Positions 9,515 to 16,796 of a stretch of 64,000 bases of DNA are shown piece after piece. Position numbers and translations under genes: made by a program. The notes under the pieces are model-generated. The model was not told where the DNA came from. It did not search any database and was given only the letters and a program-made list of their open reading frames with translations. The stretch comes from RH-AL1 sp965198485 (GTDB lineage Bacteria; Pseudomonadota; Alphaproteobacteria; Rhizobiales; Beijerinckiaceae): NCBI GenBank assembly GCA_965198485.1, contig CBDAPQ010000005.1, positions 2,542,001 through 2,606,000 on the forward strand. Direction: 5' to 3'. Every line of letters starts with the position of its first letter. Within the stretch, counting starts at the first letter, position 1.

Positions 9515-9709
9515 CGTGTCCAACCAACTGAAAGGAGGTGATCCTGTGTCTCTAGGTCATGTCGCGAGCCAGCTGGATGTCTCTCACTCGACTCGAGGTC
9601 TCGTCTGAGACGTCAGCCGTCGCGCTGACACTGCTGGGGTTCGTTGGCCGGTAGCCGGCTCGAGCACCTCCCAAAAAGCGAAACCCCGGCCTCAGTGCCG
9701 GGGTTTTTT
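9515..9709 (+). ncRNA. Putative structured small RNA with a perfect Shine-Dalgarno element and strong terminator
   Basis: A stand-alone unit of about 195 nt between the divergent rhlE leader and the cold-shock gene. In order: AAAGGAGGTGATCC at 9531-9544, complementary to the 3' end of 16S rRNA over 14 bases; hairpin GTCTC/GAGAC (9598-9611); hairpin GTCAGC/GCTGAC (9612-9629); hairpin GCCGG/CCGGC (9647-9659); CACCTCC at 9665-9671, a perfect 7-base partner for GGAGGTG at 9534-9540; then a 10-bp terminator stem and six Ts. Two mini-ORFs follow the ribosome-binding element: GTG at 9546 (20 codons, MSLGHVASQL...) and ATG at 9559 (31 codons, MSRASWMSLT...). It could be a regulatory RNA, a small-protein mRNA with a switchable RBS, or both. 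I cannot assign it to a known family. Confidence 0.65.
9681..9709 (+). terminator. Rho-independent terminator of the structured RNA
   Basis: Stem AAACCCCGGC/GCCGGGGTTT with a six-base loop, followed by a run of six Ts. This is the strongest intrinsic terminator on the plus strand in the window. It isolates the upstream RNA from the cold-shock gene. Confidence 0.88.
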
Positions 9710-9869
9710 CTTGCCGAATTTGTTTCGGCGCCTTCGCGTCACGCATTGGTGATTCGCCTCGATTCACAGGACAGCTTCGTTTGCCGCTGGTTACCGGCGT
9801 CAGGGGTGTTATCTTGACCTCGTCCTATCCGCAGGTGATTCGGCTTGAGCGGCAAGCCGGAACGGCGGA

Positions 9870-10472
9870 TTGGCAGCGTGTCGAGGGCGTGTCTTGTCGA
9901 GCAAGGAACTCTTCTCACTCCGCCGCGACGTCGAGGCCACCGACGACGCGGGCGAGCATCTAGAAATCGTCGAGGTCGGGGGTCGGATCAAATGGTTCGA
10001 CGTGGTCAAGGGTTACGGGTTCATCGCGCAAGACGGTGGCGGCCCGGATGTTCTGATCCACATCACGACCTTGCGTCGCGATGGCTACGCCACGGCGTCC
10101 GAAGGCTCCCGGGTCGTGTGTGAAGCGACGATCCGCAGCAAAGGGCTGCAGGTCTTTAAGATCCTTTCCATGGACGAGTCCACGGCGGCGCATCCGGCGG
10201 AAGTCCCGGCCCGCACGCACGTTCAGGTGACCCCCAGCGGTGGCTTCGAGATCGTCATCGTGAAATGGTTCAACCGCGTCCGCGGCTTCGGCTTCGTATC
10301 GCGTGGTGACGGAACCGACGACATCTTCATCCATATGGAGACGCTGCGTCGCTACGGTATTGCCGAACTCAAGCCTGGCGAGAGCCTGCTGGTGCGATTT
10401 GGCGACGGCCCCAAGGGGTTGATGGCCGCCGAGGTCCGCAAGCTTGAGGCAGCCTTGCCAGTGGCCCATTAG
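9870..10472 (+). CDS. Cold-shock protein with two cold-shock domains
   Basis: RNA/DNA-binding OB-fold protein of about 200 residues. The first cold-shock domain (about 38-98) has KWFDVVKGYGFI and VLIHI; the second (about 128-190) has KWFNRVRGFGFV and IFIHM. These are the RNP1 and RNP2 surfaces. A linker of about 30 residues separates them. Two-domain proteins of this kind are common in alphaproteobacteria and act as RNA chaperones or transcription antiterminators. The start is uncertain: TTG at 9870 (MAACRGRV) or TTG at 9894 (MSSKELFSLRR); no in-frame ATG exists upstream of the first domain. Neighbours are the structured RNA upstream and DUF192 downstream, the latter behind a possible RNA switch. 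Confidence 0.88.
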   Translation: MAACRGRVLSSKELFSLRRDVEATDDAGEHLEIVEVGGRIKWFDVVKGYGFIAQDGGGPDVLIHITTLRRDGYATASEGSRVVCEATIRSKGLQVFKILSMDESTAAHPAEVPARTHVQVTPSGGFEIVIVKWFNRVRGFGFVSRGDGTDDIFIHMETLRRYGIAELKPGESLLVRFGDGPKGLMAAEVRKLEAALPVAH

Positions 10473-10508
10473 CGTGGTTCACCCACGCCGCCGTAGTCGG
10501 CGTGGAGG
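10472..10508 (+). promoter_or_regulatory. Two mutually exclusive hairpins over the DUF192 ribosome-binding site
   Basis: Hairpin 1 pairs GCGTGG (10472-10477, beginning at the last base of the cold-shock stop codon) with CCACGC (10483-10488). Hairpin 2 pairs CCACGCCG (10483-10490) with CGGCGTGG (10498-10505), and its 3' arm covers the first bases of the GGAGG Shine-Dalgarno at 10504-10508. The shared CCACGC arm means only one can form at a time. A ribosome terminating on the cold-shock gene would block hairpin 1 and favour the RBS-hiding hairpin 2. The pairing is seen directly; the regulatory reading is inference. Confidence 0.5.
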
Positions 10509-10514
10509 ACGAAC

Positions 10515-10976
10515 GTGAGGGCAGGTTGGAGAGGCTCTGCGATTGGGCTGGCGCTTCTCGCCGGCGTCGCTGCCGCGCGAGCCGAGGCGCCGCTCGAAGC
10601 CCTTACAATCGATACGGCGAGCGGGCCGCATCGCTTCAAGGTCGAAGTGATGCGCACCGACTCGGAGCGCGAGCGCGGCCTGATGTATCGCAAAACCATG
10701 GCCCGCGATCGCGGCATGTTGTTCGAGTACCAGAGAGAGCAGCCCGTCACCTTCTGGATGCACAACACCTACCTGCCGCTCGATCTGATCTTCATCGGCA
10801 AGGATGGGCGCGTGGTGAATGTCGCGGCCGACGCCAAGCCGATGGACGACAGTCTGATCCCCTCGGCCGGGCCAGCGCTCGGCGTGCTCGAGCTCGATGC
10901 CGGCATGGCCAAGACGATCGACCTCAAGGCCGGCGATGTGGTGCACCACACGATGTTCGACGACGGATCCCGCTGA
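10515..10976 (+). CDS. DUF192 family secreted protein
   Basis: Uncharacterised but widespread small protein of 153 residues. A signal peptide ends near residue 23 (GVAAARAEA). The DUF192 fold follows, with the family hallmarks ERERGLMYRKTM, MLFEY, VTFWMHNTYLPLDLIFI, the NVAADAKP turn and VLELDAG. The GTG start is preceded by GGAGG at 10504-10508 with good spacing. It probably shares a transcript with the cold-shock gene 42 bp upstream. The molecular function of the family is not established, so none is claimed. Confidence 0.88.
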   Translation: MRAGWRGSAIGLALLAGVAAARAEAPLEALTIDTASGPHRFKVEVMRTDSERERGLMYRKTMARDRGMLFEYQREQPVTFWMHNTYLPLDLIFIGKDGRVVNVAADAKPMDDSLIPSAGPALGVLELDAGMAKTIDLKAGDVVHHTMFDDGSR

Positions 10977-11067
10977 GCGCCGAGACCGAGCGCAGGCTCC
11001 GGGCCAGATGCTTGCTCAGCGCTCCGTCAGTCTCTACGATTTGAATGCGACGCTCTCGGCGGAGCGG

Positions 11068-13989
11068 ATGCCGCTCGTCCGGCGCCATGGATCTCAAGCC
11101 ACAGTGACGTTTCTGCGCCGCCCTATCGCCCTTCTCCTCAGTCTGCTGATCCTCGTCGGCGCTTTCGGGCCGGCCGCTGCGATCGAATCTTCGCGCGTGC
11201 CGCTCGACGCGTCGGCGATCGACCTCACCCATGCTGTCGAGAGCTATTCCTCGCAGGGTGATCGCCTGCTGGTTTCGACCGCACCCGGCCCCGACGGGAT
11301 CGTGCGCCGTATCGAGGTGCGCGCCAGGGATTTCGGAACCCGTCCCAACTGGATCGTGTTCGCCCTCACCAACGACTCTGATGAGCAGATCGAGCGCCTC
11401 ATCGTAGCGCCGCATTTCCGCATGGTCGGTTCCGGCGTGATCTGGCCCGATCTCGGCGCCACACGCCTCTCGGCCATTACGGCAAGCCAGGGCAACTCGC
11501 CCGAGCGCGAAGATTCCTCCGAGGCCGACGTGTTCCGCCTCACGCTCGATCCCGGCACCACCGTCACTTATGTTGCCGAGTTGGCGACACCGAACCTGCC
11601 GCAACTGACGTTGTGGGAGCCGGACGCCTACAAGGACAAGCTGACGAGCCTGACGCTCTACAAAGGCATCGTCATCGGCATTTCTGGGCTGCTCGCACTG
11701 TTCCTCACCATCGTCTTTGTGGTCAAGGGCGCTGTGATCTTTCCCGCCGCCGCGGCGCTGGCCTGGGCGGTTCTCGCCTACGTCTGCATCGACTTCGGCT
11801 TCTGGGACAAGCTCTTCGGCACGACGGGCGCGAGCGACAGGGTGTGGCGTGCCGGCGCCGAGACCACGCTGGCGGCAACGCTGCTCGTGTTCCTGTTCGC
11901 CTACCTCAATCTCAGCCGCTGGCACGTGCGCGCCTCTCGCGTCGCCACCGCCTGGCTGATCTTCCTCGTCGCGCTGATCGCCTTCGCCGTGTTCGACGCG
12001 CCGGTGGCGGCGGGTGTCGCCCGCATCTCGCTCGCCACGGTGGCAGTGGTCGGCTTCATCCTGGTTCTCTACCTCTCGACGCACGGCTACGATCGCGCGG
12101 TCATGCTGATCCCGACTTGGTTCGTGCTGCTCGCCTGGGTAATTTGCGCCTCCTTCACCGTCACCGGCACGCTCACCAACGACCTGGTGGCGCCGGCGCT
12201 CATCGGTGGCCTCGTTTTGATCGTGATGCTGATCGGCTTCACCATCATGCAAAATGCCTTTGCCGGCGGCGGGCTGGGCAGCGGCTCTGTCTCCGATTCC
12301 AGCCGCAAGGCGCTGGCGCTGACGGGCAGCGGCGACATCATCTTCGATTGGGACGTGCCGGCCGACCGCATCTACGTGAGCCCGGAGGTCGAGGTGCAGC
12401 TCGGCGTCGTGCGCGGCACGCTGGAGGGGCCGGCGGCCGGATGGCTCGACGTGCTGCATCCCTTCGAGCGCGACCGCTACCGGACCTGTCTCGACACGAT
12501 GCTGGAGCAGCGCCGCGGCCGCATCAACCAGGATTTCCGCCTGCGCGCCGCCGACGGGCACTACTTCTGGTACACATTGCGCGCGCGCCCGGTGGTCGGC
12601 GCCGACGGCGAGGTGATCCGCATCATCGGCACGCTCTCGGACGTCACCGAGGGTAAGGTGGCGGAAGAGCGCCTGCTGCACGACGCCGTGCACGACAACC
12701 TGACCGGCCTGCCCAACCGCGAACTGTTCTTCGATCGGCTCGAGGCGGCGCTGACCTTCGCCGGCAACGATCCGCGGCTGCGTCCGACGGTGTTCTGCAT
12801 CGACGTCGACCGCTTCAAGCAGATCAACGAGGGCGTCGGCCTCTCCGCCGGCGACTCCATCCTGCTCACGCTGTCGCGTCGCCTGTCGCGCCTGCTCAAG
12901 CCGCAGGACACGGTCGCCCGCCTGTCGGGCGACCAGTTCGCCGCCATCGTCCTCTCGGAAAACGATGCCGACCAGACGGTGGCGCTCGCCAACGTGTTGC
13001 GCCGGGCACTCTCGACCCCCGTAACCTTCGCCGAGCGCGAGATCCCGCTGACGGCCTCGATCGGCCTCGCGTTGTTCGATCCGCAACTGCATCCGCGCCG
13101 CGAGGACATGCTGAAGGATGCCGAGATCGCGATGCGCCACGCCAAGAAAGGCGGCGGCAACCGCATCGAGGTGTTCCGGCCGATGATGCGTTCGTTGCGC
13201 TCCGACCGCATCGCGCTCGAATCCGACCTGCGCCGCGCGCTCGACCGCGGCGAGATCAAGGTGTTCTTCCAGCCCGTTGTGCGGCTCGAGGACCGCACAG
13301 TGGCCGGTTTCGAGGCGCTGCTGCGCTGGGACAACCCGCGCCTCGGCCGCCTGTCTCCGGCGGAGTTCATCCCCATCGCCGAGGAGACCGGTGCCATCGT
13401 CGACCTCGGCATCTTCGCGCTGGAGCGCACCGCCCGCGAGCTTGCGGCTTGGCAGCGCGCGCTCGACGTCGATCCGCCGATCTTCGCCTCGGTCAACGTC
13501 TCCTCGCGCCAGCTGCTGCGCCACGACCTGCTGCACGATGTGAAAGCGGTGCTGACGCGCTGCGACGTCAGTCGCGGCTCGCTCAAGCTCGAGCTCACCG
13601 AGAGCCTGGTCATGGAGAACCCGGAATATGCCGCGCAGATCCTGACCCGCATCCGCGAGCTCGGCGCCGGCCTCTCGCTCGACGATTTCGGCACGGGCTA
13701 CTCGTCGCTGAGCTACCTCCAGCGCTTCCCCTTCGACACGATCAAGATCGACCGCTCTTTCGTGCACAACACCACTGCCAAGGGCTCCAAGCCGGTGATC
13801 CTGCGCTCGATGGTGGCGCTGGCCCACGACCTCGGCATGGAGGTGGTGGCCGAAGGCGCGGAAACGGAGTCCGACGCCATCGAGCTCTACCAGCTCGGCT
13901 GCGAATACGCGCAAGGCTACGCCTTCGGGCACCCGATCAGCGCGCTCGACGCGCGCAAGCTGGTGGGGGCTGCAACGGCGGCGGCTTAG
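11068..13989 (+). CDS. Membrane PAS-GGDEF-EAL protein, probable c-di-GMP phosphodiesterase
   Basis: About 973 residues. An N-terminal signal segment (RPIALLLSLLILVGAFG) is followed by a periplasmic sensory region (about 40-190), a multi-helix membrane module like 7TMR-DISM (about 195-400), a PAS domain (about 420-540), a GGDEF domain and an EAL domain. The GGDEF signature reads SGDQF (near 620), so cyclase activity is doubtful. The EAL domain looks complete: FEALLRW (near 748), NVSSRQL, LELTES, DDFGTGYSS (near 871) and KIDRSF. The likely outcome is a c-di-GMP phosphodiesterase whose GGDEF part is regulatory. The start may be ATG at 11068 or GTG at 11104, just before the signal peptide. The gene is followed at once by a decayed toxin sequence. 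Confidence 0.92.
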   Translation: MPLVRRHGSQATVTFLRRPIALLLSLLILVGAFGPAAAIESSRVPLDASAIDLTHAVESYSSQGDRLLVSTAPGPDGIVRRIEVRARDFGTRPNWIVFALTNDSDEQIERLIVAPHFRMVGSGVIWPDLGATRLSAITASQGNSPEREDSSEADVFRLTLDPGTTVTYVAELATPNLPQLTLWEPDAYKDKLTSLTLYKGIVIGISGLLALFLTIVFVVKGAVIFPAAAALAWAVLAYVCIDFGFWDKLFGTTGASDRVWRAGAETTLAATLLVFLFAYLNLSRWHVRASRVATAWLIFLVALIAFAVFDAPVAAGVARISLATVAVVGFILVLYLSTHGYDRAVMLIPTWFVLLAWVICASFTVTGTLTNDLVAPALIGGLVLIVMLIGFTIMQNAFAGGGLGSGSVSDSSRKALALTGSGDIIFDWDVPADRIYVSPEVEVQLGVVRGTLEGPAAGWLDVLHPFERDRYRTCLDTMLEQRRGRINQDFRLRAADGHYFWYTLRARPVVGADGEVIRIIGTLSDVTEGKVAEERLLHDAVHDNLTGLPNRELFFDRLEAALTFAGNDPRLRPTVFCIDVDRFKQINEGVGLSAGDSILLTLSRRLSRLLKPQDTVARLSGDQFAAIVLSENDADQTVALANVLRRALSTPVTFAEREIPLTASIGLALFDPQLHPRREDMLKDAEIAMRHAKKGGGNRIEVFRPMMRSLRSDRIALESDLRRALDRGEIKVFFQPVVRLEDRTVAGFEALLRWDNPRLGRLSPAEFIPIAEETGAIVDLGIFALERTARELAAWQRALDVDPPIFASVNVSSRQLLRHDLLHDVKAVLTRCDVSRGSLKLELTESLVMENPEYAAQILTRIRELGAGLSLDDFGTGYSSLSYLQRFPFDTIKIDRSFVHNTTAKGSKPVILRSMVALAHDLGMEVVAEGAETESDAIELYQLGCEYAQGYAFGHPISALDARKLVGAATAAA

Positions 13990-13997
13990 CGAAGCCG

Positions 13998-14263
13998 TTG
14001 ATCCGGGCTGCAGCAGGATCGGCAACGACCTGTTGCACGATGACGGCTGCGAACCGGATCGTCGACCGCATCGAGGGCGCATGCCGTCGTCTTCACGCAT
14101 CCCCTGATCTTGGCCCCCTCGTCCCGATCTCGATCCGGACGGACGCGTTCTCGTCGTCGACCGGTGGCTCGTGCTCTATCGAAGCCGATCAAGCGTGGTC
14201 TTCGTGGTACGTGTTCTCGACGGCAGGCGTGACCTTACGAAACTGCGGCCTGAACCGCCTTAG
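13998..14263 (+). pseudogene. Frameshifted ParE/RelE-type toxin remnant
   Basis: No single frame is open, but consecutive frames spell a typical ParE/RelE toxin. A first frame gives SRIGNDLLHDD (about 14012-14044). A second gives TAANRIVDRIEGACRRLHAS with PDLGP (about 14043-14118). Then the first frame returns with RPDLDPDGRVLVVDRWLVLY and VVRVLDGRRDLTKL, ending in TAG at 14261-14263. The second shift falls in a run of five Cs at 14114-14118; one extra C would restore the frame. These blocks match the order of the family (helical hairpin, then the conserved RWLxLYR strand and the RVxDGxRDL end). No antitoxin gene is visible beside it. It fills the 345-bp gap between the EAL gene and pncA. Confidence 0.72.
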
Positions 14264-14334
14264 TCGCAAGCTTCACCGCGGATTGACCTTCCACTACATC
14301 GCCAACGCGACGACGTTCCTGCTAAGGTTCGCGA

Positions 14335-14958
14335 ATGTCCGGCTCCGTCCTTATCATCGTCGATGTCCAGAACGACTTCCTGCCGGGCGGGGCGCTCGCG
14401 GTGCCCGATGGGGACGCGGTGATCGCGCCGATCAACGCCCTCGCCGAGATGTTCGACCACTTGGTGCTGACGCAGGACTGGCATCCACCGGGCCATATCT
14501 CCTTCACCTCGACCCATCCCGGTCGGAAGCCGCTGGAACGGCTGCGCCTCGCCGACGGACGCGAGCAGGTGCTGTGGCCCGAGCACTGCTTGCAGGGCTC
14601 GCATGGCGCCGCGCTTGCGGCCGCGCTGCGCCTCGACAAGGCCGAGCTCGTGATCCGCAAGGGCTACCGCACCGGCCTCGACAGCTATTCCGCCTTCCTT
14701 GAGGCCGACGGCACGCCGACCGGCCTCGCCGGCTACCTGCGCGAGCGCGGCATGTTTCGTGTCGTCGTCGTCGGCCTCGCCACCGACTTCTGCGCCGGCT
14801 TCACGGCCATCGACGCCGCGCAGGCCGGCTTCGACACGATGCTGGTCGAGGACGCCACCCGCGGCATCGATGCCGACGGCTCGATGGCGCGGGCGCGCAC
14901 CGCCATGATGAACAGCGGCGTCGCCATCGCGCAGGTCGCCGAGATCATCGCCGGCTGA
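14335..14958 (+). CDS. pncA: Nicotinamidase / pyrazinamidase
   Basis: Hydrolyses nicotinamide to nicotinate in NAD salvage. The 207-residue isochorismatase-fold protein has the catalytic triad region: Asp in IIVDVQNDF (residue 10), Lys in VIRKGYR (about 109) and Cys in ATDFCAGFTA (about 152). Metal ligands and substrate loops typical of PncA are present in TQDWHPPGHISF and LWPEHCLQGSHG. The length matches the family. It stands alone between the toxin remnant and a repeat-rich gap. Confidence 0.93.
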   Translation: MSGSVLIIVDVQNDFLPGGALAVPDGDAVIAPINALAEMFDHLVLTQDWHPPGHISFTSTHPGRKPLERLRLADGREQVLWPEHCLQGSHGAALAAALRLDKAELVIRKGYRTGLDSYSAFLEADGTPTGLAGYLRERGMFRVVVVGLATDFCAGFTAIDAAQAGFDTMLVEDATRGIDADGSMARARTAMMNSGVAIAQVAEIIAG

Positions 14959-14986
14959 GCGTGTCGCAATTGATGGCCTCGGCGCT

Positions 14987-15123
14987 CGTCTTTCCGGGGC
15001 GAGCGCAGCGAGAGCCAGGAAGCCATGACAACGCGCTGTCAGAACGAAGCGCATCGTCGCCGCCCCTCCGGCATCTGCGTTGTCATAAGCTCCGGGCTCG
15101 CCTGCGGCGCCCCGGAACGACGG
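14987..15123. repeat. Palindromic intergenic repeat, copy A
   Basis: About 137 bp whose ends are inverted copies: CGTCTTTCCGGGGC at the left and GCGCCCCGGAACGACGG at the right. Inside is a second inverted pair built on ATGACAACGC and GCGTTGTCAT. It could fold into one long cruciform or hairpin. Copy B follows 70 bp away, and copies C and D lie at 57.5 and 61.9 kb. There is no coding capacity and no transposase. Confidence 0.75.
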
Positions 15124-15192
15124 AGATGGTACGATTCAGCAGGCGGCGCGAAGGGGAGGCCGCAGAAGTCGGCGAGACGACGGCCTCGGCGG

Positions 15193-15330
15193 CCGTCTTT
15201 CCGAGGCGAGCGCAGCGAGGGTCCGGAACCCATGACAACGCTTTGTCAGAACGACGTGGCAGCGTGCCGCCCTTCCGGCATCTGCGTTGTCACGGATGCC
15301 GTGTTCGCGTGCGGCGCCCCGGAAAGACGG
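15193..15330. repeat. Palindromic intergenic repeat, copy B
   Basis: About 138 bp with ends CCGTCTTTCCGAGGC and GCCCCGGAAAGACGG, inverted copies with one mismatch. The inner CATGACAACGC and GCGTTGTCA pair is shared with copy A, and the two copies are in the same orientation. An amidase frame remains open through both copies, but its real start lies downstream at 15412. Confidence 0.75.
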
Positions 15331-15411
15331 GCCTTCGGCATACGCACCGGCATCGACTCGGGCGGCAGGCAGGCGCTAGAACGGCGGCCCTTCGCTGCCC
15401 CGAGCCGCCCC

Positions 15412-16713
15412 ATGCCCGACCAACCTGCCTGTCCCACCGCCCGCTCGATGATCGCGGCCATGAGGGCGGGGACCTCGACCGCTCAGGACGCCGTCGAAAC
15501 CTGCCTCGCGGTGATCGCCGCGCGCGAGCCGGTGGTCGGTGCCTGGATGGTGGTCGACGCCGAGGCGGCCTTGACCCAAGCCCGTGCCGTCGACGAGGCG
15601 CGCCGGCTCGACGATAGGGTCCCGCCGCTGGCCGGCGTGCCGCTCGCGGTCAAGGACAACATCGACACCGCAGACCTGCCCACGGGTTACGGCTCGCCGA
15701 TCTACGACGGCCATCGGCCGCGGGCCGACGCCGCCTGCGTCGCGCAAGCCAAGGCGGCCGGCTTGGTGGTGCTCGGCAAGACCGTGACGACCGAGTTCGC
15801 CTATTACAGCCCTGGCAAGACCACCAATCCGCACGATCCCGAGCACACGCCCGGCGGCTCGTCGCAGGGCTCGGCGGCGGCGGTGGCCGCCGGCATGGTG
15901 CCGCTGGCCTTCGGCACGCAGACGGCCGGCTCGGTGATCCGGCCCGCCGCCTATTGCGGCGTCGTCGGCTACAAGCCGTCCTGGGGTACGATCCCGCGGC
16001 AGGGCGTCAAGGTTCTGTCGGACTGGCTCGATACCGTGGGCGTGTTCGCTCGCGACGTGGCGGATGCCGCCTTCTTCGTCGCCCATCTCACCGGCCGGCC
16101 GGCGTGGGCGGCCGAGCCGGAGCCGGGGCGCCGGTTCACCGTGGCGGTGCTGCGCGAGCCCTATCCCGTCGCCGCGGAGCCGGAGGCGGTGCGCGCGCTC
16201 GACCGCGCTGCCGAGGCGCTGGCGGCGGCCGGCCATGCCGTCATCGATCTACCCACGCCACCGGCCTGGCAGCAGATCCCGCGGCTGCAACGCCTGGTCA
16301 TGGCCTACGACATGGACAAGGCGCTGGGGCACGAACGGCGCGCCCACGAGGCGAGTCTCTCGTCCATCATGAAGACCTACCTCGACGAGGGCAGGGGCAC
16401 GTCCGCGCGCGCGTACGATGCCGCAATGGCGACCACGCGGGAGACCATGCGCGAGGTCGATGCGAGTTTCGCGACGGCCGACGTCGTCCTCTCGCCGCCG
16501 GCGGCGGGCGAGGCTCCCAACGGGCTGCACGCCACGGGAGATCCGGCCTTCAACCGTTTCTGGACGCAGCTTCAGCTGCCCTGCCTCACCGTGCCGGCCG
16601 GCCATGGTCCCAACGGCCTGCCGGTCGGAGTGCAGGTGGCGGCACGCGCGAGACAGGACGCGCTGCTGCTCTCGGCAGGTCAAGCGCTCGAAATCGCGCT
16701 CGCCCACGCCTGA
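15412..16713 (+). CDS. Amidase signature (AS) family amidase
   Basis: Hydrolase of the amidase signature family, 433 residues. The Ser-cisSer-Lys triad is present: Lys in AVKDNID (about 80), the Gly/Ser-rich stretch PGGSSQGSAAAVAAG (about 146-160) and the nucleophile region QTAGSVIRPA (about 172). The substrate cannot be told from sequence; lone AS amidases range from aliphatic amides to carbamates. The start MPDQPACPTARSM is chosen because upstream codons fall inside palindromic repeats. It is not GatA, as no gatB or gatC is nearby. A second AS amidase lies at 42 kb. Confidence 0.88.
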   Translation: MPDQPACPTARSMIAAMRAGTSTAQDAVETCLAVIAAREPVVGAWMVVDAEAALTQARAVDEARRLDDRVPPLAGVPLAVKDNIDTADLPTGYGSPIYDGHRPRADAACVAQAKAAGLVVLGKTVTTEFAYYSPGKTTNPHDPEHTPGGSSQGSAAAVAAGMVPLAFGTQTAGSVIRPAAYCGVVGYKPSWGTIPRQGVKVLSDWLDTVGVFARDVADAAFFVAHLTGRPAWAAEPEPGRRFTVAVLREPYPVAAEPEAVRALDRAAEALAAAGHAVIDLPTPPAWQQIPRLQRLVMAYDMDKALGHERRAHEASLSSIMKTYLDEGRGTSARAYDAAMATTRETMREVDASFATADVVLSPPAAGEAPNGLHATGDPAFNRFWTQLQLPCLTVPAGHGPNGLPVGVQVAARARQDALLLSAGQALEIALAHA

Positions 16714-16796
16714 GCACCGGCGACGCGCTCGCGCCTGCGCCCTTGCCGCGACGAAGTCCCGATGCTAGCGCGCCCAAAGCCGACAATGGACCCTTC

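Noticed and set aside
9233..9523. N-terminal extension of the RhlE helicase
   Set aside because: In frame, but without similarity to RhlE proteins, and it contains a palindromic regulatory-looking element. The conserved start lies at 9232.
9531..9544. 16S rRNA fragment on the minus strand, suggested by AAAGGAGGTGATCC
   Set aside because: Only the last 14 bases of 16S are matched; the sequence just inside the 16S end is not present, so it is an SD-like element and not an rRNA remnant.
10924..14100. 1058-codon open frame on the minus strand opposite the GGDEF-EAL gene
   Set aside because: Antisense shadow of a well-supported gene; composition is dominated by Arg, Gln, His and Asp, with no recognisable domain.
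14987..15330. CRISPR array suggested by two tandem repeats
   Set aside because: Only two long units with internal palindromes, no regular short repeats or spacers, and no cas genes.
15025..15411. Upstream extension of the first amidase
   Set aside because: The extra codons fall within two copies of a palindromic repeat. The family-like N-terminus begins at MPDQPACPTARSM (15412).
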